A DNA stretch of 11,832 bases from JAUUZT01 sp964654015. Its GTDB lineage: Bacteria > Chloroflexota > Dehalococcoidia > GIF9 > AB-539-J10. The stretch is from assembly GCA_964654015.1 (NCBI GenBank), contig CAZZHQ010000075.1, positions 1-11,832 of the forward strand. The letters are read 5' to 3'. Below, in pieces: positions 5,371-11,832 of this stretch; positions within the stretch are counted from its first letter, which is position 1, and each line of letters starts with the position of its first letter. The position numbers and the translations under genes are program-made. The notes under the pieces were generated by a model. It made no database searches, had not been told where the DNA came from, and saw only the letters and a list, made by a program, of their open reading frames with translations.

Positions 5371-6630
5371 TCAGTTCTTTTTGCCTGTCTGCCCACATAA
5401 GTCCGTAAAAATCTTCATGCATCTGAGTGACCAGTTGTCAAAAGAAAACTCATCGCAAAAGTGTTTGCAGTTATTTGACATGGCTTCCCTCTGGCTATGA
5501 CTGGAGTCCAGGAAATTGAGTAGCGTACGGTTGAGAGAAGCGACATCTTCAGCATGAAAAACCAATCCCATTCCATATTTTCGGACCATTTCTCCAAGGT
5601 CGGCGTTGTCGCTGGAGATAGCTGGTAAGCTGAACCTTGCTGCTTGCCAGAGCATACTTCCTGTTGCTAAGAAGTCCTTCGTATAGGCAAGGATTATAGC
5701 GTCGGCGGCAGCGAAATAGTATTGTTTTTCCGTTTCTGGAATATAACAGTCTTTGATAATAACTTTATCCTGCAGACCACGGTCATTCACCAAACGTGCC
5801 AGGTCAGTGCCAGTCCCTATTTTCCCTGCATGAACCAGGAGTACATCGGGCAGTTTTTCAATTGCGGCTATAATTGTCTTTACGTCCTTAGCCGGATGGA
5901 GGATTCCGAAATGGAGAAAAATACTCCTGTCTTCAGGTAAACCCAGGTACTTCCTTGCTCTCTTTTGAGGCATCTGGGCGCTGGTCTTTTTTATACCCAG
6001 GGGAACTACATTTACTTTCCCTGCTAATATGCCGTCCAGAAATTTCGTCTCAAAAATTTTCTTAATGCACTCGTTTTCGCAAGTGAAGGCAAATCGGTTG
6101 TTAGAAAAATTTTTAAGAAAGATTGGTTTCCAGAAAGGAGCGTTAATTAACCTGGAAAATAAGGAACTAAGCAAAGAGTCAGGGTCATATATCGCTTTTT
6201 GTCCCACCAGGGCGATTGTCCAGTTATAATGCTTAAAAAAGAGTCCCAGGATAAATGGGATAAAGATAAAAGGGTCGCCATCCCGCAGGTATATCACGTC
6301 ATATTTCAAAGTCTTTCTCAGCTTCACCGCCAAGCATAATGTTGCAAATTGCTCCAGGAGACCTGCAAGGTAATCTCCTTTAGGTATGAGATGCAGTAAA
6401 TAGGCGAGAACGCCAAGCGGGAATCCGATCCAGCTTGAAACTACTGACTTATGGGGTATTATTTGGGGTTCTTCCTGGTCAAGAATGCCTCGGAAAGTGC
6501 ATATATTAATCTCCGCACCTTGTTCAAATAATGCCAGGCTTTCTCTTTTTGAAAAATCAGGCTGGTGACCGTTCCAGTGAGCCCATGGACAAACATAAAG
6601 GACTTTAATTTTTTTCTCCGGCTCAGTCAT
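5371..6630 (-). CDS. GT4-type glycosyltransferase
   Basis: A cytoplasmic or membrane-associated GT-B fold enzyme of 419 residues. The N-terminal Rossmann domain begins with IKVLYVCPWAHWNGH (8-22). A hydrophobic amphipathic middle (about 67-135) may touch the membrane. The C-terminal domain starts with SIFLHFGILHPAKDVKTIIAAIEKL (about 236-260), followed by VLLVHAGKIG, VIIKDCYIPE and the donor-site loop FLATGSMLWQAARFSLPAISS (about 320-340). The usual EX7E acidic pair of GT4 enzymes is not seen; that loop has Ser/Gln-Ala instead, as in some divergent members. It is likely to transfer a sugar from an NDP-sugar to a surface polymer or lipid, but donor and acceptor cannot be told. The ribosome binding site is weak. 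It lies 34 nt behind the Cdd1-like gene. Confidence 0.85.
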   Translation of the reverse strand: MTEPEKKIKVLYVCPWAHWNGHQPDFSKRESLALFEQGAEINICTFRGILDQEEPQIIPHKSVVSSWIGFPLGVLAYLLHLIPKGDYLAGLLEQFATLCLAVKLRKTLKYDVIYLRDGDPFIFIPFILGLFFKHYNWTIALVGQKAIYDPDSLLSSLFSRLINAPFWKPIFLKNFSNNRFAFTCENECIKKIFETKFLDGILAGKVNVVPLGIKKTSAQMPQKRARKYLGLPEDRSIFLHFGILHPAKDVKTIIAAIEKLPDVLLVHAGKIGTGTDLARLVNDRGLQDKVIIKDCYIPETEKQYYFAAADAIILAYTKDFLATGSMLWQAARFSLPAISSDNADLGEMVRKYGMGLVFHAEDVASLNRTLLNFLDSSHSQREAMSNNCKHFCDEFSFDNWSLRCMKIFTDLCGQTGKKN

Positions 6631-6664
6631 TATTTATATCCGTTAATAGCTGAATAGACACTGG

Positions 6665-6928
6665 CTAGCAGTCCTTCCAGTTCCACCATTTCAACAGATT
6701 GGGGTCGTGGCTCTCATTTGACGCATAGTATACGGCACAGCGGAATACATACAGCACACAGCGATCAACCGGCATGCCTCTTTGTGAGCAGAGCCTGAGG
6801 TAAAGTTCCTCAGGGTCCTGCCCTTTCAGGTCTTTGACTGAGTAGAATCCTAATTCCCGCAATACCCTGGAAATCTTCTTGCCCACCCCGGGAATTTGTT
6901 CTAAATTACTTTGCCCTGACTGCTGCAT
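6665..6928 (-). CDS. Cdd1-like (pathogenicity-locus family) helix-hairpin-helix protein
   Basis: A small 87-residue protein. LEQIPGVGKKISRVLRELGF (about 9-28) is a helix-hairpin-helix motif, a fold commonly used for non-specific DNA binding. SVKDLKGQDPEELYLRLC (30-47) and PVDRCVLYVFRCAVYYAS (53-70) follow, with the conserved Cys pair in DRCVLYVFRC. This pattern and length fit the Cdd1 family (Pfam 'Pathogenicity locus'), whose function is not known. The start ATG (6928-6926) has TGAGG (6940-6936) 7 nt upstream. It is the first gene of the minus-strand operon with the glycosyltransferase and amidohydrolase, and it ends in TAG. A functional link to those two genes is not evident. Confidence 0.82.
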   Translation of the reverse strand: MQQSGQSNLEQIPGVGKKISRVLRELGFYSVKDLKGQDPEELYLRLCSQRGMPVDRCVLYVFRCAVYYASNESHDPNLLKWWNWKDC

Positions 6929-6959
6929 ATTTAATCCTCAACCTGGCTGTATAGAGAAT

Positions 6960-6978
6960 AGAAGTGGAGGCCACTTCT
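6960..6978. repeat. Palindrome at the putative start site of the minus-strand operon
   Basis: AGAAGTGG (6960-6967) and CCACTTCT (6971-6978) are perfect 8-bp arms around 3 nt. The palindrome lies just downstream of the putative -10 at 6989-6984, over the expected transcription start. It could be a repressor operator or a hairpin capping the 5' end of the mRNA. Confidence 0.5.
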
Positions 6979-6983
6979 GGATG

Positions 6984-7011
6984 ATATCACCTTGGCTACC
7001 GTACCTGTCAA
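6984..7011 (-). promoter_or_regulatory. Putative sigma70-type promoter of the Cdd1-like/glycosyltransferase/amidohydrolase operon
   Basis: Read on the minus strand, a perfect TTGACA (7011-7006) is followed 16 nt later by TGATAT (6989-6984). The -10 is imperfect. The start of transcription would be near 6977, about 50 nt before the Cdd1-like start codon. No other promoter-like pair is better placed. Confidence 0.5.
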
Positions 7012-7080
7012 TGTATTGTGTTTAATGGTGACATTATCTATACATGGCAATAAGGCATTAAAAATAAATATCAAGTATAA

Positions 7081-7109
7081 TTGATTATAATAAAATGCAG
7101 TTGTATTAT
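7081..7109 (+). promoter_or_regulatory. Putative sigma70-type promoter of the surface-protein cluster
   Basis: TTGATT (7081-7086), a 17-nt spacer, and TATTAT (7104-7109) give four of six and five of six matches to the consensus at the ideal spacing. Transcription would start near 7116, 38 nt before the ATG at 7154. Confidence 0.6.
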
Positions 7110-7153
7110 TTGGCACCAAGAATTATAAATAGAGAGAGTATAACTGCGGTACG

Positions 7154-9835
7154 ATGTTAAAATTCTGCCCTGGTAATAAAAGAGCCACCTTACTGTTATT
7201 CTGCATAATACTGATTTGCTATCCTGTCATTTATTTTGCACCCGGTTTGCCGGTTATGGCCAATGACGATGTTCATCTCCAGTTCAGGGTTATGGGACCT
7301 GCTGATGAAGCTACCTTTGCCGAGACTGGCGAGTACCAGCTTATATGGTCGGGTGATATCATTGTTCCTGCGGCCAGCAATGTCACTACCACCAGTGGAA
7401 ATACCTGGCATTTTTTCGTGGAAAATGTGGGAGGCGACGATCGTTATATTGCCGAATGTGTCGCAGGAAGCAGTATAGGGAAACGCTATGATAGGGGTGT
7501 GGCAGACGGATTAATAGGAGCTACCAGCGTCCTTGCTGCACTGGCAGAAGCCGGTCAACAGGGTTCTTTCTCCTGTGAAGTGAGCGATAACTGGTTTCCC
7601 GGAGTGGGCATGTACGTAGGGGGTATAGACGGGCATACAAATTCAGGTGCTGTTGGTTGGAGCTATCGGGTATGGAATCCGGATGACGTTTATGCCTCCA
7701 ATTATGCCGCGGACATGTTTCTATTGGGATATAACTCTACACCTCTCAGTCTGCCACATGAGCAGGTACTATGGTTCTGGGGTGCTACGGGAAGCTGCCA
7801 TCCATTAAGGATTACCCTGAGCGAAAGTACAGTGCAGGTTGGGGAGGAGTTTACCGCGACAGTGGAATATTACCAGGAATATGGCTGGAGTGGTACTGGA
7901 AATTGGAATCTACTTCCGGAAGCAATTATTGAGGTTGACGGCGAGAGCTTTGTTACTGATGATAGCGGTCAAGTCGGGATTTACCTGGAGGAGGAGGGGA
8001 GCTACAGCATTACGGCCAGTAAACGAAGGGATGGAGCTTCATACTATATTCCCAGTGATGACAGTCTGCAGGTGCATGTCTCCGGCGGGACTGCATTTAA
8101 CCGGTGGACCCAGACCAGGTCGGAAGATTTTAATGCGGGAGAGATGACACAGGTCAGTATTTCCGGTGATACCGGTGATGTTCGACTGGATAGGGGAGGC
8201 ACAATAAGCAATAACTACACACTGGATGGCGCTGTCGACACCCTAGGCGGTGAGTATTTTTATAATGAATTCAGGATTATTAACGGGAGCACATTAAACG
8301 TAAGCCCGGGTGAGATGCTCACAGTACACGCGAATTGTATAGAAGTGGAGAGTGGTTCGACGATTAATGCCGATGGAGCAGGGTATTCCGGCGGTGCCGG
8401 AAGTAATGGAACTGGCAACGACGGTTTTGGAGTGGGTGGTGGCTCGGGTGCTGTGAACTGGAATAATTATGGTGGTGGTGGTGGTGGCGCGGGATACTGC
8501 AAATATGGGGGAGCCGGCTCCTATGGAACCAGTGTAAATGCCACAGGTGGTGCGGGAGGTTATAACTATGGAGAGAACTGTATTGGCGGAAGTGATAGCT
8601 TTTACGTAGGCTCGGGTGGTGGGGCAGGAGCTGGTGACGGTGGCAGTAATAACGGCGGAGCAGGAGGAAATGGTGGAGGAGCAATAGCGCTTGAGAGCAT
8701 ATCCATGACTGGTGAAACCAGTATAGTGATTGAAGGCACCATCACTGCTAATGGAATGGATGGCGCCGATGGTAGTGCTAATGGATGTGGAGGAGGTGGT
8801 GGTGGCAGTGGAGGTACCATACTAATCAAAGGCAAAACGATATTAATAGCCAATGGAGCTTTGAGTGTAGCGGCAGGAGATGGTGGAAATAATGGGGGTG
8901 CAGACGGTGGTGGCGGTGGTGGTGGAACAGGCGGATATATCAAGGTTTTCTTTGAAAACTGTAACGAATCGCAAAACCATGATACTGATAGGGGATATGG
9001 TGGCGACGGTGACCCATCCAGTGGTTTTCCTGGCAAGATAGGTGCAGGCAGCGAGAAAAAATACTGGTACGATTACCTGGGTAACGGTGAAACGTATTAT
9101 CCCGTGCTTCCCTATTATGAGTCAGGCATCTTTGTTTCTCCTGCCTACGACGTTGGATACGCCGCCAATTTTACTACGATTCAGTGGAGCGCAACATCGT
9201 TTTCCGGGACGGGGATAAAATTTCAAATAGCCTCCAATAGCAACAATACTACCTGGGATTTCCTGGGACCGGATGGAACTGAAGGCTCATTCTACGAGAC
9301 CAGCAACACCGATATCTGGAGCGGGCATGATGGCGGTCGATATATCAAATACAAAGCATTCTTAAGTACCAGCCAACAGGGCAAAACTCCTGTATTGAAT
9401 AAGGTTAGTATCGGCTATGACGCGGCTCCTGAACTAATATCTTTCAGTGTGATAGACCATTCTAATGCCGGAATTAACTTTGGGGACCTTGTCAGGGGCA
9501 GTACGAATAATCCTGAAATGGCACAGAACTCGAGCCAGGGAGCGATTACACTGGTTATTGCTGCCGAGACCAGCGTGGATTGCAATATTCAAATCAAGGG
9601 CAGCGGTGATTTTATTGATGGAACGGGCTATTTTATTCCGCTGGGTAATGCCAGCTGGAGCGATAGCAATCAACCTGGTTCCGCCAGTAACATGACCGCT
9701 GACTATGTGACTGTGGTAACTTCTATTGCTACTCAGGAACAATCCGTGGACATCTGGCATTGGGTCAGCATTCCTTTTGGACAGGAACCGGCGATGTATG
9801 AAACTGAGTTTTATTACCATGCGGTGAAGCAATGA
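7154..9835 (+). CDS. Large secreted surface protein: DUF4430-like, Ig-like and Gly-rich solenoid domains
   Basis: An 893-residue exported protein. A signal helix (about 12-36) ends near PVMA. A DUF4430-like beta domain (about 38-210) shows its order of signatures: TSVLAALAEAG, GVGMYVGGIDG, GWSYRVWNPDD and HEQVLWFWGA. An Ig-like domain follows (about 214-312: PLRITLSESTVQVGEEFTATV to QVHVSG). After a linker comes a long Gly-rich region (about 406-620) in which GGGGG loops alternate with short strands such as ILIKGKTILIANGALSV, typical of bacterial surface beta-solenoids. A beta-sandwich lies at about 655-756 (ESGIFVSPAYDVG to TPVLNKVSIGYD), and a C-terminal beta domain (INFGDLVRG to IWHWVSIPFG) closes the protein. 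No membrane anchor or sortase motif is seen. Family knowledge links DUF4430 to the beta domain of transcobalamin/intrinsic factor; ligand capture or adhesion is inferred. The ribosome binding site is poor. Confidence 0.85.
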   Translation: MLKFCPGNKRATLLLFCIILICYPVIYFAPGLPVMANDDVHLQFRVMGPADEATFAETGEYQLIWSGDIIVPAASNVTTTSGNTWHFFVENVGGDDRYIAECVAGSSIGKRYDRGVADGLIGATSVLAALAEAGQQGSFSCEVSDNWFPGVGMYVGGIDGHTNSGAVGWSYRVWNPDDVYASNYAADMFLLGYNSTPLSLPHEQVLWFWGATGSCHPLRITLSESTVQVGEEFTATVEYYQEYGWSGTGNWNLLPEAIIEVDGESFVTDDSGQVGIYLEEEGSYSITASKRRDGASYYIPSDDSLQVHVSGGTAFNRWTQTRSEDFNAGEMTQVSISGDTGDVRLDRGGTISNNYTLDGAVDTLGGEYFYNEFRIINGSTLNVSPGEMLTVHANCIEVESGSTINADGAGYSGGAGSNGTGNDGFGVGGGSGAVNWNNYGGGGGGAGYCKYGGAGSYGTSVNATGGAGGYNYGENCIGGSDSFYVGSGGGAGAGDGGSNNGGAGGNGGGAIALESISMTGETSIVIEGTITANGMDGADGSANGCGGGGGGSGGTILIKGKTILIANGALSVAAGDGGNNGGADGGGGGGGTGGYIKVFFENCNESQNHDTDRGYGGDGDPSSGFPGKIGAGSEKKYWYDYLGNGETYYPVLPYYESGIFVSPAYDVGYAANFTTIQWSATSFSGTGIKFQIASNSNNTTWDFLGPDGTEGSFYETSNTDIWSGHDGGRYIKYKAFLSTSQQGKTPVLNKVSIGYDAAPELISFSVIDHSNAGINFGDLVRGSTNNPEMAQNSSQGAITLVIAAETSVDCNIQIKGSGDFIDGTGYFIPLGNASWSDSNQPGSASNMTADYVTVVTSIATQEQSVDIWHWVSIPFGQEPAMYETEFYYHAVKQ

Positions 9836-9918
9836 GCGCCGGTGAGACTTTGTTACGGTTCTTAACCCCCAGTAATGATTTGGGCATCTACGGAACAAGC
9901 GCATGGTGGGGAATATGA
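9832..9918 (+). CDS. 28-codon ORF overlapping both neighbours by ATGA
   Basis: The ATG at 9832-9834 overlaps the TGA of the 893-residue protein (9833-9835). The frame stays open for 28 codons, and its TGA (9916-9918) overlaps the ATG of the next gene (9915-9917). GGTGA (9823-9827) lies 4 nt upstream as a possible ribosome binding site. The product begins MSAGETLLRFL and ends YGTSAWWGI, with no signal peptide. It may be a real microprotein, or its translation may only carry ribosomes across the 67-nt gap to the next gene. It resembles nothing recognised. A frame of 28 codons can occur by chance, but the two exact ATGA junctions make chance less likely. Confidence 0.45.
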   Translation: MSAGETLLRFLTPSNDLGIYGTSAWWGI

Positions 9919-10628
9919 AGCGTTTTAGTCTTTTTGCTGTAGTAACGATATTATTTCTGACGCTATGGCAGGCGGGGCCGGTTATGTCTCAGCAGGAAGC
10001 GATATATAATCTGGCAAGCATTCAACCGGATAAACATATAGAAATTGAAGCTGGCGGTTATGGCACCGGCTTGATTTACTTTTATAACGTAGATGGCAAC
10101 CGTGCCACACATATTAAACTTGAAGTAAGCAGGTCTCCATCAAACTGGGAGGTGCAGGTACAGCCTCCGGCACGGGAAACGGTAATTGATACCGCTAATG
10201 GCAGCCTCTCACTCATCGAAAATCTCTGTGTCGAGCCGTCGGTTTTGCAGTCTGAAAAAATAACAGGGTTAACCGATGGATTGGAATGCGTTGCTGTGGC
10301 GGACCGTGGTTATGCCATGGCAAAAGTTGTGTGCGTCACAATACAGGTAACTGAATCAGCAAAAGCGGGTGACACAGGCGAAGTGGAAATCACTGCGGAG
10401 GCGACGTGGCTGGGACAATCGGGGGCAGCAAGCATCAGGCAAACAAGAGACTTTGTTTTTTCGGTAGAGATTCTTCCCGCAGAATCTGGTACTTCTGGAG
10501 AAGAAAACGGGAAAAACAGTGTGGCTCTCAATCCGACAGAGAAAATAGCTCTTATCCTGACATTAGCCTTCTCTTTTATCTTGATAATATTTATGTTTGG
10601 TATTGCAAAATCAACTAATAATGATTAA
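9915..10628 (+). CDS. Membrane-anchored NEW3-like surface protein
   Basis: A secreted protein of 237 residues from the ATG at 9915. This start is preferred because it begins the signal peptide directly (MKRFSLFAVVTILFLTLW, ending near VMSQ) and overlaps the stop of the 28-codon ORF. An upstream ATG at 9903 would add four residues. The body is one beta-sandwich domain (about 28-190): IQPDKHIEIEAGGYGTGLIYFYNVDG, IKLEVSRSPSNWEVQVQPP, VCVTIQVTESAKAGDTGEVEITAEATW and the closing FVFSVEI recall NEW3/CARDB-type domains that stabilise surface proteins. A Gly/Glu/Asn linker (about 192-205) leads to a C-terminal membrane helix (about 211-231) and a short tail, so it faces outward on the cell membrane. 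It probably partners the large secreted protein before it and the toroid protein after it. Confidence 0.8.
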   Translation: MKRFSLFAVVTILFLTLWQAGPVMSQQEAIYNLASIQPDKHIEIEAGGYGTGLIYFYNVDGNRATHIKLEVSRSPSNWEVQVQPPARETVIDTANGSLSLIENLCVEPSVLQSEKITGLTDGLECVAVADRGYAMAKVVCVTIQVTESAKAGDTGEVEITAEATWLGQSGAASIRQTRDFVFSVEILPAESGTSGEENGKNSVALNPTEKIALILTLAFSFILIIFMFGIAKSTNND

Positions 10629-10645
10629 AATAAAGCCTGATTGAT

Positions 10646-10694
10646 TACGCGTATCGTATTGTTTTAAATTGTTTGCGAAATACGTGTAGTTTTT
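10646..10694 (+). terminator. Possible weak terminator or leader hairpin
   Basis: TACGCGTAT (10646-10654) pairs with ATACGTGTA (10680-10688) with one G-U pair. A run of five T follows at 10690-10694. The 25-nt loop is long and the stem is not GC-rich, so it would be a poor terminator. It may instead attenuate transcription into the next gene, which starts 25 nt later. Confidence 0.35.
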
Positions 10695-10718
10695 AATAAA
10701 TAAGAGGGGTTTATTAAA

Positions 10719-11832
10719 GTGTATAAAAGAAAACTGGCTGTTCTATTCACCGTATTATTAGTTAGTATCATGATGATGGCTTTTGCTACACCTGCGGTAG
10801 CCTATTCAGAGTATCCTCTGCGACCGGATGATGTTGAGATTGATAGTGCACTGGACTACCTGCGGGGAATACAGGCAGCAGATGGCAGCATCGGCAGCTA
10901 CAGTGATTCAGCATGGGCGATTATGGCAATATCCGCCGCGGGTGAGCACCCTGAGAGATGGCAGGTGGGAGGGGTTTCCGTAGTTGATTACCTGAGAAAT
11001 AATGCTTCTTTGCTATCGGGTGAGTTTAATCTTGGTACCGCTTATGGCAGGGTAGTGCTGGCTATCATTGCTGCCGGGGAGAATCCTTCAGCTTTCGGTA
11101 CAGGGGATCCAACCTATGCGCCGGGTGGAGATTATCTTTCCATGTTAAAGGGACTGCATAATGGCATCCAGTTTACTGACGGATTTGGTGCTGAGGACTT
11201 GCTTAACGATGATTTCTGGGGCTTAATAGCTATTATAGCCGCCAGAGAGCCAGCCAGTTCATCGCTAGTGACCACTACAAAAACATTTATAAAAAATAAC
11301 CAGGCAGAAGACGGTGGATGGTGCTGGGGTACTGCCGGTAATCCATGGTACGACGGTAGTGATGTTGACGACAGCGCTGCCGCTATTATGGCGCTCATGG
11401 CGGCTGGTGAGAACCCCGGTTCAGTTACTATCAGTGACGGTTTTAGTTATCTAAGCAGCGAGCAGAATATATCGGGTGGTTTTATAGCATATGGAGCTCC
11501 CAATTTGGGGTCCACTAACTGGGCCGTTTCGGCCATGAAAAGCGCTATGCAGAATCCGGAGAGTTCACACTGGACACCTGGTACGGTAAACCCGGTTGCC
11601 TATATCCTGGGATTCCAGGAAGCAGAAGGCTCTTTCTATGATCCGGGCGCATGGACACCGGCAAGAGAAAAGAATACGGCAAACTCGATAGTAGCCCTGG
11701 TGGGTAAATCCTACCCGGTAAGGTATTACCCTATTGTATCTGTTGGTGGCAGTGCATATTCTATTGGCAGGATATCCGTTCTATTACCATGGGTTGCAAT
11801 ATTGATTGCTCTTACCGCTGCTTTATTTATGG
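10719..11832 (+). CDS. Toroid-repeat (prenyltransferase/squalene-oxidase repeat) surface protein, 3' end missing
   Basis: The frame is open from the GTG at 10719 to the window edge (371 codons, no stop). The start is supported by GAGGGG (10704-10709) 9 nt upstream and by a signal peptide (YKRKLAVLFTVLLVSIMMMAFATPAVA). The body consists of alpha-helical repeats around LDYLRGIQAADGSIG, AWAIMAISAAGEHP, VVLAIIAAGENP, FWGLIAIIAARE, WCWG plus DDSAAAIMALMAAGENP, and NWAVSAMKSAMQNP, the pattern of the alpha/alpha toroid shared by terpene cyclases, prenyltransferase beta subunits and the barrel of transcobalamin. The DxDD acid motif of squalene-hopene cyclases is not seen; VDDSAA is part of the ordinary repeat. 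Near the edge, RISVLLPWVAILIALTAALF is a membrane helix, so the stop is probably close. A secreted, anchored binding protein is more likely than a cytoplasmic transferase. Confidence 0.82.
   Translation, partial: MYKRKLAVLFTVLLVSIMMMAFATPAVAYSEYPLRPDDVEIDSALDYLRGIQAADGSIGSYSDSAWAIMAISAAGEHPERWQVGGVSVVDYLRNNASLLSGEFNLGTAYGRVVLAIIAAGENPSAFGTGDPTYAPGGDYLSMLKGLHNGIQFTDGFGAEDLLNDDFWGLIAIIAAREPASSSLVTTTKTFIKNNQAEDGGWCWGTAGNPWYDGSDVDDSAAAIMALMAAGENPGSVTISDGFSYLSSEQNISGGFIAYGAPNLGSTNWAVSAMKSAMQNPESSHWTPGTVNPVAYILGFQEAEGSFYDPGAWTPAREKNTANSIVALVGKSYPVRYYPIVSVGGSAYSIGRISVLLPWVAILIALTAALFM

Noticed and set aside
4809..5408. 199-codon plus-strand frame opposite the amidohydrolase
   Set aside because: Antisense shadow of a gene whose minus-strand frames carry clear enzyme motifs; no ribosome binding site.
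6931..7119. 62-codon minus-strand frame upstream of the Cdd1-like gene
   Set aside because: It covers the intergenic region with both putative promoters, has no ribosome binding site and shows no protein-like pattern.
8602..9036. 144-codon Pro-rich minus-strand frame
   Set aside because: Complement of GGN glycine codons reads as Pro-rich sequence; an artefact of the Gly-rich region.

Overview
The window looks like a piece of a bacterial chromosome of moderate GC, written as short operons facing both ways. Several features suggest an anaerobic-sediment lineage such as Chloroflexota (Dehalococcoidia-like). These are large secreted Gly-rich/DUF4430 proteins, NEW3-like and toroid-repeat proteins with C-terminal membrane anchors, a Cdd1-type helix-hairpin-helix protein, and OmpR/HisKA two-component genes. 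This assignment is an inference from protein style and is not proven. No tRNA, rRNA, CRISPR array or intact insertion sequence was seen.

Left part (1-3700). A truncated E1-alpha (PdhA/AcoA-type) gene runs off the left edge on the minus strand. Next is a 90-bp fragment of an amidohydrolase 3' end, a near-exact copy of sequence 3.7 kb away. A plus-strand two-component operon follows: an OmpR-type response regulator overlaps, by ATGA, a HAMP/HisKA sensor kinase whose ATPase domain is cut by an in-frame TAG. Behind it are four TTAAC-type boxes at exact 11-bp spacing (a PhoP/PhoB-type array) abutting a -10 box. A roughly 230-nt leader then precedes a small lipoprotein with one Ig-like domain. A 123-nt cloverleaf-like palindromic element follows.

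Middle part (3700-7120), all minus strand. A 67-residue two-helix membrane protein has an excellent ribosome binding site and an 11-bp tandem repeat at its promoter. A three-gene operon then reads from right to left: Cdd1-like protein, GT4-type glycosyltransferase, and a metal-dependent amidohydrolase. The amidohydrolase is split by a frameshift, although all its metal ligands are present across the two halves.

Right part (7080-11832), plus strand. A good sigma70-type promoter drives a surface-protein cluster. It comprises an 893-residue secreted protein (DUF4430-like domain, Ig-like domain, Gly-rich solenoid, two further beta domains), a tiny 28-codon ORF tied to both neighbours by ATGA overlaps, a 241-residue NEW3-like membrane-anchored protein, and a prenyltransferase/squalene-oxidase-type toroid repeat protein that runs to the window edge. 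A DUF4430-type beta domain next to an alpha/alpha toroid recalls the two-domain plan of animal intrinsic factor and transcobalamin. Corrinoid or other ligand capture at the cell surface is therefore a reasonable hypothesis, but no binding residue has been shown.
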